NCBI GenBank assembly: GCA_001600875.1
Contig: BCLD01000019.1
Location: forward strand, 584,259 to 648,258
DNA: 64,000 nt
Direction of reading: 5' to 3'
Source of the DNA: Solicoccozyma terricola
Taxonomy: Eukaryota > Basidiomycota > Tremellomycetes > Filobasidiales > Piskurozymaceae
Shown: positions 22,317 to 34,523 of the stretch, piece by piece
How positions within the stretch are numbered: position 1 is the stretch's first letter
Layout of the letters: every line of letters starts with the position of its first letter
Translations under genes and position numbers: made by a program
The notes under the pieces: model-generated
Databases searched by the model: none
Told to the model about the DNA's origin: nothing
Seen by the model: only the letters and a program-made list of their open reading frames with translations

Positions 22317-24282
22317 TTATGAATCCGGAGAGCACCTGCACGTCTGCTTTGATGAGCTGTGCAGCCGTGTTGCAACTATTTCCAGCAACTTGTTTTCACA
22401 CCTCGTTGTCTCCTTTGGCGGATTATGATGCACCTCTAGTATCGACGTGTGGGTATGTTGTGGTAGCTGTTGTTGTTGCGTCAGCCGGGTTTATCACAGC
22501 ACCACCTGTATTCATATCGGATGATGATCAGATATCACGTCTCCTCAGCGGCTCAGGCACGGGTCACGTGAAACCCACGTTTTAGGCAGCATTGGCTATT
22601 ATCGATAATTTGTCCATCGACCGGATGGTCATGCCTGCACCACTCGACTTCCTATGCTTGGCCATCTCACATGTCTCAGGAGAGGTACTCTTTTCAGGGA
22701 GAGGTCACTGCGTAAGCTGAAGCAGACTCGTTGGGCGGCGCTCCGGATGACAGGCAAGTGTCACTCGCACGGAACACTGCGACACCGTCGCCACCTGAAC
22801 TCTGAAGTGCTGCGGGGAAACGAAGCGACCATCACACGATACTTCTCGTGTTCCTCCTCCAGTCTTTCATGCTTCAATGCGGAGAGTAAACGTGCTATTT
22901 TGACCATAAAGTCCTTAAGTTTGTGATCGATGAACGCGGGAGTTGGAGAGCTGTGCGCTTCAGGTGGGAATTGGGCAATGGGACTGTAATCTGTATGTTC
23001 TCACACGGAGTTGTTTTCAAGACCGCTGGTAAGTAGACTGAGGTGATGGTTGCTTAACCAGGATATGATGTCTTGGCGATGATAGCGCTGATCAGCTGCA
23101 TCTTTATTCCATCGTACAGGACTTCTTGATCTCGAGAGGGCCAGAAACTTGTCTGCTAGGCAGTTCTGCGCTCCTGACCTCTCGGTCAGCAATTCGACCC
23201 GGTCGACCATCCGTCAGGTGAGAGATATGCGTGGTGTGAAGGTCCTACCGAATTTGCACCGGTGCGCTTTTTGTACGAGTCAGCAGAGCGGTTGGTGAAA
23301 CAGGTCTCAACACGTTTTCTAAATCTGATGACTGATTTGGGTACCACAATCCGTAGATGATTTCTGACCAGCTTCCTGCCTCCTGCTCAGGGACGATCTT
23401 CATCGTCCGTTTGATCGATTCGAATGGTCAATATATTGTAGCGACGAGAGTCAGGATTCTTCTCATTCCCGGTGACTTCGGTGTGAAGTTGTGTTTTGCC
23501 AGGACAGCGCAATCTAACATCTCACAGCTACCAACAGCTACCTTCAATACCACAACAAACGACTGAATCCGATCGAAAGATCTTCCATCGGAAGATTCTT
23601 CCTCAAGCAGAGACGTACCCCTATCGTGCTTTGTTACAACGGCATAACAAGCAAAGCGTTCATGCTCGGTCGGGTGGGTTGCATACGATATGGCCATCAA
23701 CGCGCCGGCCGGAGTCGTCGGTTCATAGTCGGAGGCAAGGCATATCCCGTCGCAATGTTCGGTCGTTTGGTTATCGTGTGACGCTCGAGGACTCGTTCGT
23801 CCGTGCATGGCCGAGTGGCATTTGTCAGTCAGGGTTGACAGCTGCCGAACTCGTTACACTCGCGAGGTCACCTGTGAGCTGAATAACCGCGATTAACCGG
23901 GATAGCCTACTCCTATCTTCCATGCTCTCAACCTCCACTTTCGGCCCCGCCATCGGCTTGTCCCTCTATTGCATGCCGTGGAGCGAGATTTACATAGCCT
24001 CCGACGACAGGACGGAAATAGATCGACGGGATCCCAGGTAGGTTCCGAAGCCCGGAGCCGCGGATCTTCAGAGATCTGGAGACCCCGAGATTTGAAAAAA
24101 TCAAAGAAAAAAAAACGGGGCTAGCCGACCCCCCGTGGGGCCATCAGCAAAGCGATCGGCGATGCGAACCAAGACCTCCAGTTATATATGGCAGGCGATG
24201 TGGCTGGAAGCACTGTGTGTGATCGACTCGCATCATCTTCGATCGTCTGCCCTCACGACAGACATTACAAGCCTCTGCCAAC
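22317..24282. other. Gene-poor stretch
   Basis: Nearly 2 kb without a recognisable gene. Overlapping frames at 23428-23882 on both strands carry no motif and look decayed or spurious. A GC-rich inverted segment (GGGGCTAGCCGACCCC) and an A-rich run lie near 24090-24135. Confidence 0.4.
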
Positions 24283-26661
24283 ATGTCGAAAGAAAATATT
24301 GCCCTGAATGAATACGCGGACACGCCTGAATTCAAGGGCGGACAAGCTCCAGAAGCCACCCTGACCGGGCAGAGTTTCCAGCCACTGGGACGACATGACC
24401 TAGACAAGGTGCAAGAGTCTCACGGGATATTCGACCACAGCGATGGTCGTCTTGTAGTGGATCCCGAGGAGGCCAAGATTGAGGTGAGATGGGTCCTGTA
24501 TGCGGAATAGCCCCCATGCTGACTCGTCGCTTCATAGTACGGTGAAGAAGTCGCTTCGAAATTAAAGTTGTCCAAAGACGGCAAATATGTTTTGTGGCCC
24601 CAACCTTCGGACAGACCAGAAGACCCTCAGAATGTGAGCGCAATGGTGGGCGGTCAGGAGTCAGTATTAATAAAGAAGGCCTTCTTTAGTGGTCCAATTT
24701 CAAGAAAGGATACCATCTCATTATCATCACCATGGCTGCGTTTGTCCCTGACTTCATCTCATCATGTGGTATCGCCTCACTATTCCCACTTGCTGCGCAG
24801 TTCGATACCGTGAGTGGGTACTGAGAAACTGGGGAACCCATTGTTGACGTTTGGTTCGCAGACCGTTGACGAGATCAACAACCTCACCTCCAACTGGTCG
24901 ATCTTCATGTTGGCTTGGGGAGGTATCATGTTAGTAACGGGAGCGCATGGTAGTCGTAACGTCTGACAAACTGTTTATTGCAGCGCCGTGTTCTTTATCA
25001 AGTCGTACGGACGCCTTCCCGTCCTGTTCTGGTCACAATTCATCGGTCTGGGATTCGGAATCGGATGTGCAGTGGCACCGAATTTGAATGTGAGGGCGAT
25101 GAACCAAGTCGCTGACTGGGCGCTGAAATTGGGGATATCAAGACCTTTGCAGCGATGAGAATCCTGGCTGCAACGTTTCAGACGGCTCCTCAGGTCTCTG
25201 GACTCTACACTGTCTGTGATATGTTTCCATTCCATCTTCAGGGTATGCAGAGAGTGTACATAGGCGCCTTGTGCATGTGCTGATTTGTGTCCATCAGCCC
25301 GGAAACTCAACCTGTGGACTTTTGGGTTCGTTCTGTCTCCTTTCGTAGGGCCAGCTCTTCTCGGGTTTGGAATAGAGGCATTGGGATGGCGATGGATATA
25401 TGTGAGTGCACCATCAACAACGTCCAGTCTGCGTCTGACATTTCAAGCGCAGGGCATCGGTGCGATTTATACTGGAGTCGTTTTGATCTTGATTGTCTTG
25501 TTCTTCGAGGAAACCATGTTCGATAGGCAACTGCGACCGATCCCGCAGCGACCAACGCAGGGCGCCAGGTACCGTGTGGAGACTCTGTTGGTGAGTTGAC
25601 CGAGGTGTGCGGCAGTTCTTCGGCTGACCCGCTGTTATCAGGGTGTCACCGGGGCCAAGATGTACAAATACCGACCACCACTCTACAAGGGAGTGTGGGA
25701 CATTCTTAACCTTGTGTGGAGACCTCAATGCATTCTCCCGTTGATTTACGTCATGTTCACCTTTGGTTTCGGTATCGGTATCAACGTCACCAATGCGGTG
25801 TTTGTGGGATCGCCGCCACCATTTGGTTATGGGTTTGAGGGAGCAAAGCTGGCCGGTTCTTACTGGTCTCCGATCATCGGTTGTATATTGGGAGAAATCG
25901 TCGGACGATAGTGGGTACAGCTGGGTGTTCGATGAGAGCGTTCGCTGACCGTCTCCACAGCTTCAATGACTGGATTGCAGCCAGATTGATTCGCAAGAAT
26001 AATGGTGTCTTTGAGGCGGAGATGCGTCTCTGGTCGCTTTACCTCGGGCTTCCGTTTTTCGTAATGGGGTGGGTGGGCTGATGTCTCAGCAGCTGCACTC
26101 GACTGACACGGTCCTTTCCCAGCTTCGTCATCCTAGGTGCAGGATTCCAATTTAAATTCAACTTCGGCGGTCTCGTTGTGGGTTGGATTCTAGGTGAGTG
26201 TTCGCATCGGGTAAAGGGCATGGTGGTGGCGCTAATTTGGAACGCCGCAGCCGAGTTCGGTATCCTGATCTCCACCGTCGGTATCTACGCCTATCTCAAC
26301 AATACCTTCCCGTATCGCCAGGGAGAGGTTTCCGCACTCATCAACGCCTTCCGAGTGTTTGGTGGATTGTGGGTACATCGTTTGTTTCATACGCATCGTG
26401 TCTGTCTAATAACCTCCTTTCAGTGCCGTCCCATACTTTCAAATCGTCTGGGCGACAAGCCGTGGTCCGTTGGAGACCTTTGGGTGTGAAGCTGCGATTG
26501 TGGTAGGGCTCTTCCTGCGTAAGTCGGTCGGCAGCGCTTGTCAACTTGGTACTAACGGCAACCCAACAGTCATAGTTCCATTCCTTCAGATCAAGGGACG
26601 ATGGCTTCGACAGAGATTCTCGCTTCCTCCTCAAGTCAACACAAACTTGCTGGCCGAATGA
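24283..26661 (+). CDS. MFS transporter, DHA1/HOL1-like
   Basis: About twelve small exons encode a 12-TM major-facilitator protein. A long hydrophilic N-terminus (MSKENIALNEYADTPEF...) ends in the subfamily signature PSDRPEDPQNWSNFKK. TM segments include ITMAAFVPDFISS, IFMLAWGGII, a motif-A-like KSYGRLPVLFWSQ, LNLWTFGFVLSPFVGPALLGFGIEALGWRWIY and FEETMF. The C-terminal half has YVMFTFGFGIGINVTNAVFV, LPFFVMGF and NAFRVFGGFAVPYFQ. The DPxNW signature puts it among fungal drug or small-molecule:H+ antiporter-like carriers; the substrate cannot be told. It is convergent with a thioredoxin-reductase-like gene. Confidence 0.82.
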
Positions 26662-26978
26662 AAGTAGAGAACCAATCTATGGGCAAACAACCGTCTTGGT
26701 CAGGGCCTTCGTGTACGAGCGGAGTGGATAGTGAGAAAGGAGCATGCATGTTGTACTTGTCCGTCGATGGAAAGTGTTGGGGTTATTGGATCTGTACATC
26801 GCAGTGAAGCTGTGTTGCCAAGGCGTCAAGGGCAGCGCAGAAATGGAAATGGCCACTTCTGCCTCGAGATCTTTCGCCGAAGTTGGTAACCGTGAGATAC
26901 AGCCCAATCCAAATCAGTGACCACAACGTCCATGTATGTCGACATCACGTGTATACATGTATTCTAATCCTTAATCTA

Positions 26979-27986
26979 CTACGCCATCACCATATCCCCA
27001 TGAGCCGCCCCAGCCGCCAAACTTCCACTCGCAATCGACGCACTGATGCTCCTAAACACGGTCGCCAAGTCACCGCAGATGTACACTCCCTCGACCTCTG
27101 AATGGCCCAACCCGTCTTGTGGCGCTATCAGTTCGTGGCCGGGGAGCAGGGAGGTCGTCGGAGATATGCCTAGCTCGAGCGCGATCTTGCGGATAGTCGG
27201 GGAAATGACCGTGTGTGGGGTGTGGATGAGCACGGAGACCTGGATGGTGTCCGACGAGTTGATGAACGTGATCAACAGACCGTAGGGTTGAATGGAGATA
27301 TCCTGGATGACCTTGTCGTCATACCTGACACCCATCGCCTTCAGCTTCTTCAGGCTGTTCGCGGCAGGCGAACCCTTGGCAATGTTGTTGGCCGTTCCAT
27401 TCGTCAACACGATCATGTCCCTTGCGTCCCTGAATTTCCCACCCATGACGGCCCCGTGCAGAGTTATAAAGTCACCATCGAGTACGATCGCCGCCACCTT
27501 CTCACGTCGGAATTCATACCCATGGCAGTAGATGCAATTGACGATCTTTCCAGCTGACCAGGCGGCGGAGAGGCCGCGGATGGATGGGGTTGGGACGTCC
27601 GTGATTCCGCTGGCAAGGATGACGGCGTCGGATGTGTAGGAGGGTCCGTCGGTGCGGATAGAGAATCGCGGAGAACCAGGCTTGATGGAGGATCTGTTGA
27701 CGGTGACACCGATGACCACGACGCCGTCCAGAAACTTTACGGTACCGTACGCCTCCAGCTGCCTCCTTGATTCCTCTCGAAACTCTACGTTCGACCTGCC
27801 GTCATTCCCCAGAACATTGTGCATATTCAGCACGTTTGCATTCCTGTAGGTGCCTGCATTGAATACGACGCAAGGACGACCAACGCGGGAGAGGGAGAGG
27901 GCGGCGGCTAGCCCTGACGGACCGGCACCAATGATTGCGACGTCGACAAAGGTTGGTGGGTGGGAATTGGCAAGGCTGTTGAACAT
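26979..27986 (-). CDS. Thioredoxin-reductase-like FAD oxidoreductase (GliT-like)
   Basis: An intron-free frame of 335 residues, unlike most neighbours. The N-terminal FAD site is AIIGAGPSGLAAALSLSR. A redox CxxC motif (CIYCHGYE, about residue 150) matches the CxxCHG form of fungal disulfide-forming flavoenzymes such as gliotoxin-type reductases. The terminal GVYICGDLA..SIASGSLAAGAAH block is the second FAD contact. The usual NADPH-binding GxGxxA region is replaced by VLDGDFITLHGAV, so the enzyme may not use NADPH and may be an oxidase. No dithiol-metabolite biosynthetic genes are visible beside it. The intron-free structure may point to different ancestry. Confidence 0.83.
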   Translation of the reverse strand: MFNSLANSHPPTFVDVAIIGAGPSGLAAALSLSRVGRPCVVFNAGTYRNANVLNMHNVLGNDGRSNVEFREESRRQLEAYGTVKFLDGVVVIGVTVNRSSIKPGSPRFSIRTDGPSYTSDAVILASGITDVPTPSIRGLSAAWSAGKIVNCIYCHGYEFRREKVAAIVLDGDFITLHGAVMGGKFRDARDMIVLTNGTANNIAKGSPAANSLKKLKAMGVRYDDKVIQDISIQPYGLLITFINSSDTIQVSVLIHTPHTVISPTIRKIALELGISPTTSLLPGHELIAPQDGLGHSEVEGVYICGDLATVFRSISASIASGSLAAGAAHGDMVMA

Positions 27987-30367
27987 GGTGATCTGGGATG
28001 TTTAGAAGGCATGCCAACACGGTATTGCTCTGCAAGTGGGGAGAGGGAGACACTCGCTTGCATCCGAGAGGTACGCGTGATTTCGACACGATACACTTGA
28101 TTCCGAGAACGTGATATTCCAGAGCTTGGCGATCATGCGAACTGGTAACAATTCGCCCTCGTAACGCTGTTGTGAATATAATGGGCAGCATTTCAATGCG
28201 TCGGATTCTAGCCTTTGTGACTACGGTCTCATAAGTTATCTGTCCATGTATGTATTGTATGGCAGCGGCGTGGCGTATTGCGGTTCATCTACCGCGCATC
28301 TTACCCCGGACTAAGGTGTTACCCATAAAGTTGGTTATCAAATGACTAGCTCCAACGAATGTGTGATAAAAACGCCCAGCCCATATGACCATTGATTGGA
28401 GCAAGAGACGTCAGGTGCACCCTGGAGAGCGGTAAATACCAAAATCGGTCTTGTGATTTCCAGCGAGTCTGGTCAAATAAGATGAACAACGACTCTGCTA
28501 CAGACTTCAAGGACGCATAGCGTTAGGGTTTAAGGTTGGACTTCGGCTACTGAGTAGTGCGCGTTAGATTGCCATAACGAGTTATATTTGATGCGCTATG
28601 ACATCGCAGCCAAACCTTCGTAACTGTGTGCGAGGTAGGTGCTAGATTCTGTTGCAAAGCCTGACGAGTGCAACGAGGTGTTTGGTGGTGGGAAGGAGCT
28701 CAAGGTGCAGTATGACACATTAGCACCTGTTCACACAGAGTGCGAGAAACACAGCGCAACCATTTACCTAGCACTAGACATTTAGACAGAGGGGTTTCTG
28801 CCGCGTCGACGCAACTTTACCTCATGCGCTAGGCCTTACCTTGGCGCAACTTTCGTGTGACCGGCTGCTGGAGGTAGCAAGATCTGTAGGTAACACTTTG
28901 CCTTTTGGTGGAAACGCGTGCATACGTGACTCTTATTGAAAGTCTTTGAACGACTGCGTGTTCATCACATGTCATCTTGACGTTGGGCTCCAATGTACCA
29001 ACTGCTGTAACGTCTGATGGCGTGTAAATAGGTATAATCTCCTAATCACCAACTGCATCTCTTTTGCGGTTGAACTATAAATACGCAGATGATACTGCAA
29101 ATCGTTTAAGCGTCCTCGCTTCCCACTGCTCTGCCTGTCATTGATATATTAGCTCCTGTGACATCATCGGCGCCGGCCTGATGGAAGAGGGAGATTATGG
29201 CGCTATCGATGCCCCCGGTCCCAACCCCACCCCCAAGCCGCCGGTCTGTGTTGAGAGAAAATTTATTCTGAGCAATAAGCGCCACATCAGGACTGTCAGG
29301 TGAAGTCACCATCAAAATTGTTCAACTGTTGACTGCCAGCTTGGCTTTTCAATGAGGTCAGACGGAGGTGGACATGGTGTCATTGGCCATTTTCGACTGT
29401 GACTCTAAGGCGTCTGCAACTGGATTCTCCTCTCTCTTCAACACGACAACATTATAGTTACCCTGAACGAGTGATTCAACAGAATAGAATTAGGTTGTTC
29501 GAGTTTAGTTGATGACAGGTACTCCAACATGATCTCGACGTGAAGTCTGGAAAGAATTGCGGCCGTCGCAAAGTCCTTTTACAGCATCAGAAGGCAGCGA
29601 CAACGTCTGTGATACAGAGGAGAAGCCTGTCCGAATTTGGAGATCATCCCAAAAGCATGGTCAAAGGCATCGTCATGTTGTTGAACATTGCCTTTTGGTA
29701 CAACCCGAATACACTGTGAGCGGAAGGCAGCAGGCAGATGATCTCACCAAGCCTCTTCCAAGGTCCTTGACATCATGCATCGAACTCTACACTGCTATGA
29801 CTGAACCCACCTGAAGCTCGAGGGGGGGGGGGGGGGGGGTTAAGATAGGGCTTCTACAGACGCCGCGCGTGTCCTGTATGTCTGTCAGCAAGTCTGAATC
29901 TGGCATCATTATAAGGTAGGATGCAAGTGTGGCGGAGGGGAACTGGTCTGGGACTACATAATACTCGGGTTATCGAGCTAGAGACGTAGTAGGAAAACCC
30001 ACCGAAAAGTATCCCCAGTTTTGCCACCACTTTATTCACAACACATGGTATGGGCGGCCAGAGGTTACAGCCCCGATCCACGAATCTGCCTTCACCCGTA
30101 TCCAGACAGCACGGGTTGCCCGGGCTTTGACCGGTACCGGTCACTTCTGCTGAGGGAATACAGCCACGTGCCACGCCCGTTCCAAAGCTGCCGATTCCCA
30201 TCGATTTAGATCGGTGACGGTCAGTCATTCCAGCGGCGAACCCCTGCGCTGGGGCACCAACTCGCGCTACGATCCACAAACTACACTTATAACAGGAAGC
30301 CCCAGCATCCTCGACAGCAGTCAAGCGACCATACAACCTCTTTTCAACGCACACAACTCCAATCGTC
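27987..30367. other. Long gene-poor stretch
   Basis: About 2.4 kb with no intact gene recognised. A short minus frame at 29106-29315 has no known motif. The right part holds a likely Ty1/copia scrap and an 18-20 base G run at about 29822. Confidence 0.45.
29625..29812 (+). mobile_element. Degenerate Ty1/copia RNase H fragment
   Basis: The frame contains QQADDLTKPLPR, close to the xLADILTKPLP block that ends Ty1/copia polyproteins, preceded by a weakly matching HRHVVEHCLL (family K-H-I-D-x-R-Y-H). There is no upstream reverse transcriptase and no visible LTRs. I read this as the last scrap of a decayed retroelement. Confidence 0.35.
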
Positions 30368-31939
30368 ATGCCACCCAAGCGATCAGCCGACGACTCCGAT
30401 AGCAAATCACCACTTTCCCGTCGTCATATCCTCGTTACCGCCGGCGAGGGTCAGACGGGCCGTGCTATCCTCGAAGCGTTGATGGAAGGAAAAGATTTCA
30501 AGGGAAAGTACGGTTCCGTGTCCGCACTCATATTTTCGGATGAAGACAAGGATTTGGCAAGCATGGGAGTCAAAATATTGCCTTACGAGGAAGTCAAGGA
30601 GAATCTGGTGCAGGAGCTCAAGAACGGGAAGATTGACACCATGATGTTAATTCCTCCAGCTCGCAGGGTGAGCCTGTGGGTCTACTTTAATGTCCCTCTC
30701 AACTGGCCAACATAGAGCTGTCACAGGACAAAATACACCTCTCCAAAGTGCTGTTACAAGCCGCAAAGGAAACGAAAGCCGTCACAAACATGGTCTTGCT
30801 TAGCAGCGCTGGATGCGATCTCGCTGAACGTCACACCCAACCGAGATTGCGAGAGTTTATCGACCTCGAGACTATGGCTATGCAGGTACGAGTCAAGGCT
30901 AGCCCTATAAGAATTCGCCTCACACCGTGAAAACAACCGTCCCATCCAGCCAAAATCCATGAGAGAAACGGGCGATACAGCACACAGTCCTTGCATCATC
31001 CGGTGAGCTAGGCGGAATGTCTTGTCAGGCCCGTTACTGATGTACCATGTCATCAGTGCTGGTTTCTACGCGGAGAACTTGTTGCTCTGTGAGGATTATC
31101 CCTGACCGGGAGCTTGCCACCCGCTCGCTAACGACCGTCCGAACAGACACCAAGCAAGCTCAGGGTGAAGGCCATCTTCCAATCCCAATCGATAGCCACC
31201 ACAAGTTCAGTCCGGTACGTTGCGTGAACCACGGGGAATGGTTACGCCGCCCCTCATTGAATTTTCTGACGCTCCAGGTCGCTCTCGGTGATGTCGCTCG
31301 ACTCTGCGCCTATGTTCTGACTAGTCAAGGTACGTTGTGTACACATCATTCGGATCCCGCCCGCCGGAGACGAGTCCCCGCCCGCTTAACGTGGATCTAC
31401 CAGGACCGCATGGTCTAGGCGACGACGTGCGAGGCAACTTGATCACTCTGACTGGATCGCAAATGGTAGCTGGTCCCGAGCTTGCAGAGGCGGCCAGCCA
31501 TGCCCTCGGTACGAGGCTCGATTTTAAAAGCATCACAGAGTGAGCAAACATAATTGGGCAGAATGTCGACGAACGTGCGCTGATTCCGGTGTTATAGGTC
31601 TCGAGCTCGAAAGATCCTCAACTCGGATCAAGGCGCGGAGATCGATGAGAGTGAGTCGGGGGTCGGGGGTCGGGGTTGGTCGACACAAAACTACTGACCC
31701 GGTTGCCACAGCCGAGAAAGAATATCTCCTGGAATATTACTCTCTTATTCGAGAGGGAAAGACAGCGTATGTCTCTTCGTTGGCGTTCATGCAGATCTTT
31801 GGTGAAAAGCCGCAAGAGATACCGGACTTTTTCAAGGCATATGCGGTGGGTGTGGCGCAGTACCGGATATAGCACTTATTTGCCTAATGTCAGCGTTCTC
31901 CAGAGCGAGTTCAAGAGGAAGAAGATGAGGACAGAGTAG
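30368..31939 (+). CDS. NmrA-like NAD(P)-binding protein (atypical SDR)
   Basis: Several exons; the first runs from MPPKRSADDSDSK. A Rossmann turn, ILVTAGEGQTGRAILEAL (GxxGxxG), is followed by LIFSDEDKDLASMGVKILPYEE and an IDTMMLIPPAR strand. The next exons give LLQAAKETKAVTNMVLLSSAGCD, IIRAGFYAENLLLY, SPVALGDVARLCAYVLTSQ and the late LSEAA/SHALG-type helix, ending with FKRKKMRTE. Layout and length match fungal NmrA/HSCARG-like proteins, which sense NADP(H) or act as isoflavone-reductase-like enzymes. There is no catalytic YxxxK, in keeping with a sensor role, though I cannot tell which. The basic N-terminal tail may target it to the nucleus. Confidence 0.75.
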
Positions 31940-32900
31940 GGCAACTCTGGTAGATATGGAATCATCACTGCTTGACCGAATTGTTGTCGAGCCCGCATTT
32001 CCATCGATATGGCTAGACGGTTCAGCAGCTTTGAGGGATATCAGACCTGTGATCTTGGACGCGATAGTATAAGGCTGGAGAGGCATGTAGACCCTATTTG
32101 AAATGACATGCATCATTAGTTTACCTGGCTGAACGCACGCGAATTTCTCCAACTCTTGAGGTCTAATCAACGTATAGCACAGTTTACCGGACAACGGCAG
32201 GTTGGTGCCAGCTTAGGATGCGGGTTGTTTTTGAACGGCCGCCTGCAGGGCATGTGGGTTTTGGTCTGGCAAAGTTGATGATATTAATTGAGTGTTTTTG
32301 CAGACCAGCTATGCATAGAACCCAAAGGAGGATGGGAGCGAGGACCAGCGCACATCAAATCGAGCATGGAATCAATGGGATTCCACCCGACGCTCTTCAT
32401 ATCACATGCTGACGCAGTCACCACACTCAGTACAGCGGCTGTTCCATAAGTTTCCTGCCTGGTTCCGGGTCGGGGATATTGTTGTTGAAGGTTAGAGAAA
32501 CGTAACCGCAGCGCGGCCGAGGAGTGCTGAACTCCACTAGAAACAGCTTCATTACCCAGGCTCATACACCCGCTTGGGTGGGACCAATTTACCAAAAGCC
32601 ATTCTCGGCGTGCAGTCTTCTGCCTGTTCCTCATTGATTCCCTCTGGCAAATACCAAGGCCTCGATTACCCTGCTTAAGCTGAACAGCAAATATTATTGT
32701 TCAGAGTCATCAACAAATCAGCCGGTGCGACATCTAGAACTCTCGCCAGCCGAGGTCTCGCGCCATGCCCAGCGCTGCTGAGCAGCTTCGTCCCCATAAG
32801 GAACACTTTGACTCCCTCGACTTTTGACAGGAACCGTATTTTTTCGTGACTGCTTGTTCCTGTCTGGCCCTTGCCCTCGGCGACAAAGCAGCCTGCTTTG
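31940..32900. other. Gene-poor stretch before the hAT remnant
   Basis: No recognisable gene. Short frames on both strands lack motifs, and the sequence has no obvious repeats. Confidence 0.4.
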
Positions 32901-32904
32901 CAAA

Positions 32905-33960
32905 CACTACACTACACCGTAGTGCATAGTGTAGTGTAGTGTAGTGCTTTTGTCATGTAGTATACTACACTACAACAGCACTGCAAAGAAGTCCAAAAGC
33001 ACTACACTACACTACAGTCCCTGGCCCATGTATTGTAGTGTTGAGGGGTGTAGTACACATGACAAAAAAAAAAGGCCACTTGAGCAGTTTAGGGCCCTAC
33101 TCTAGCAACCGTAGCTCTGCATTATCTCTGTTACCCCTGCCTCTCAAGCAGCAACAGAGAGGTTGTTTTCTGTAGCAGCAGTTGTCTGCACACTCCTGCA
33201 GACTGGCTGCCTGTCAGCCAAAATCATCAAACACCAGGAGGCTGTTGACCAATACCTCAAGGATGGTTTCTGTGCTGGAGGAGGGTAACCCATGCTCTAT
33301 TTGAGCAGGAGAAGTCAAGGGGGGGGGGGGGTCGGGAGGAGTAAGGGTAAGAGGTCTTAGAGTTTTAAGTGAAGTGATGGGTTACTACCCCCAGAGGCAC
33401 TACATGTAGTATACTACACTACATGATGCACTACAACTGGCTTGCACTACACTATGTAGTGCATCACTACATTTCTGACAGCACTACACTACACTACCAA
33501 GGCCAAAAAGTGTAGTGTAGNNNNNNNNNNNNNNNNNNNNNNNNNNNNNNNNNNNNNNNNNNNNNNNNNNNNNNNNNNNNNNNNNNNNNNNNNNNNNNNN
33601 NNNNNNNNNNNNNNNNNNNNCTCCTGCAGACTGGCTGCCTGTCAGCCAAAATCATCAAACACCAGGAGGCTGTTGACCAATACCTCAAGGATGGTTTCTG
33701 TGCTGGAGGAGGGTAACCCATGCTCTATTTGAGCAGGAGAAGTCAAGGGGGGGGGGGGGGGGTCGGGAGGAGTAAGGGTAAGAGGTCTTAGAGTTTTAAG
33801 TGAAGTGATGGGTTACTACCCCCAGAGGCACTACATGTAGTATACTACACTACATGATGCACTACAACTGGCTTGCACTACACTATGTAGTGCATCACTA
33901 CATTTCTGACAGCACTACACTACACTACCAAGGCCAAAAAGTGTAGTGTAGTGTACACTT
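32905..33960 (+). mobile_element. Decayed hAT transposon with transposase C-terminus and terminal repeats
   Basis: Frame 33115-33288 reads SVTPASQAATERLFSVAAVV..TGCLSAKIIKHQEAVDQYLKDGF and then stops. ATERLFS is the hallmark of the hAT dimerisation domain at the C-terminus of the transposase. The flanks are packed with direct and inverted copies of CACTACACTAC/GTAGTGTAGTG: 32906 onward on the left and to about 33956 on the right. One clear inverted pair is 32931-32952 with 32995-33016. A 100-N gap interrupts the element, and about 330 bases before the gap recur after it. The rest of the transposase is missing, so the element cannot be autonomous. Confidence 0.7.
33521..33620. other. Assembly gap (100 N)
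   Basis: Exactly 100 undetermined bases, a conventional scaffold gap. The sequence at 33193-33520 is repeated at 33621-33951 with only a change in the length of a G run (13 versus 16), so the true copy number here is uncertain. Confidence 0.97.
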
Positions 33961-34523
33961 TGGATCGTAGAAGCAGGTGCCCAACGGGATCGCTCGTGAC
34001 TGAAGGATAGTGTAATTGGACTGTGGTGATTGGGGAGGGACGGCCCTAATGAAAGCCGTGAGAATAGGGATGGGCCATGGCGGATGACATATCTTCCAGT
34101 ACAAGAATCAAGCGCCATGTGGGAATGGATACACAAGTACCAACACCACTCGAAAACCCGCGATCGACTATTCCAGCGGAACTTCGGGACCGGATGCTGG
34201 GGCCACCCGACAGCGTAGAGTAATATCACGGGGTACTGTGCAATTGTGGGAACTCGTAGGGATGCCAGCGCTTACCATTTCAAGGAATCAGTGTCGTCAG
34301 CGGCTGGAGGCGACATGTGCAAGGTTTCCAGCTGCGACCCCATGATGAATACCTATCCGTACCTCAACCGGCTACATAGTGCGTCCCTAGCCTCTGTTCC
34401 AACCATATTGGTATCACCTGTCAGTCAATTCATGTCGCTGCTTCGCAACTGCAGCAGGCTCCGCTGCACGATTCCTAGGAACGGAATTCAAAACAGAACA
34501 TTTCATTTTCAAGCAACCTAATT
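33961..34523. other. Intergenic region upstream of the hemerythrin gene
   Basis: No gene recognised. It lies between the hAT remnant and the hemerythrin start and should contain that gene's promoter. Confidence 0.4.

Noticed and set aside
23150..23230. Short GC-rich stem-like stretch considered as a tRNA
   Set aside because: It lacks a consistent acceptor stem, anticodon loop and the GTTCGA T-loop; the pairing does not form a cloverleaf.
23428..23882. Overlapping frames on both strands at 23.4-23.9 kb
   Set aside because: No family motif, no convincing splice signals, and equal openness on both strands; not supported as a gene.
29106..29315. Short minus-strand frame considered as a gag or SDR fragment
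   Set aside because: It contains no diagnostic motif; only the copia-like tail further right could be supported.
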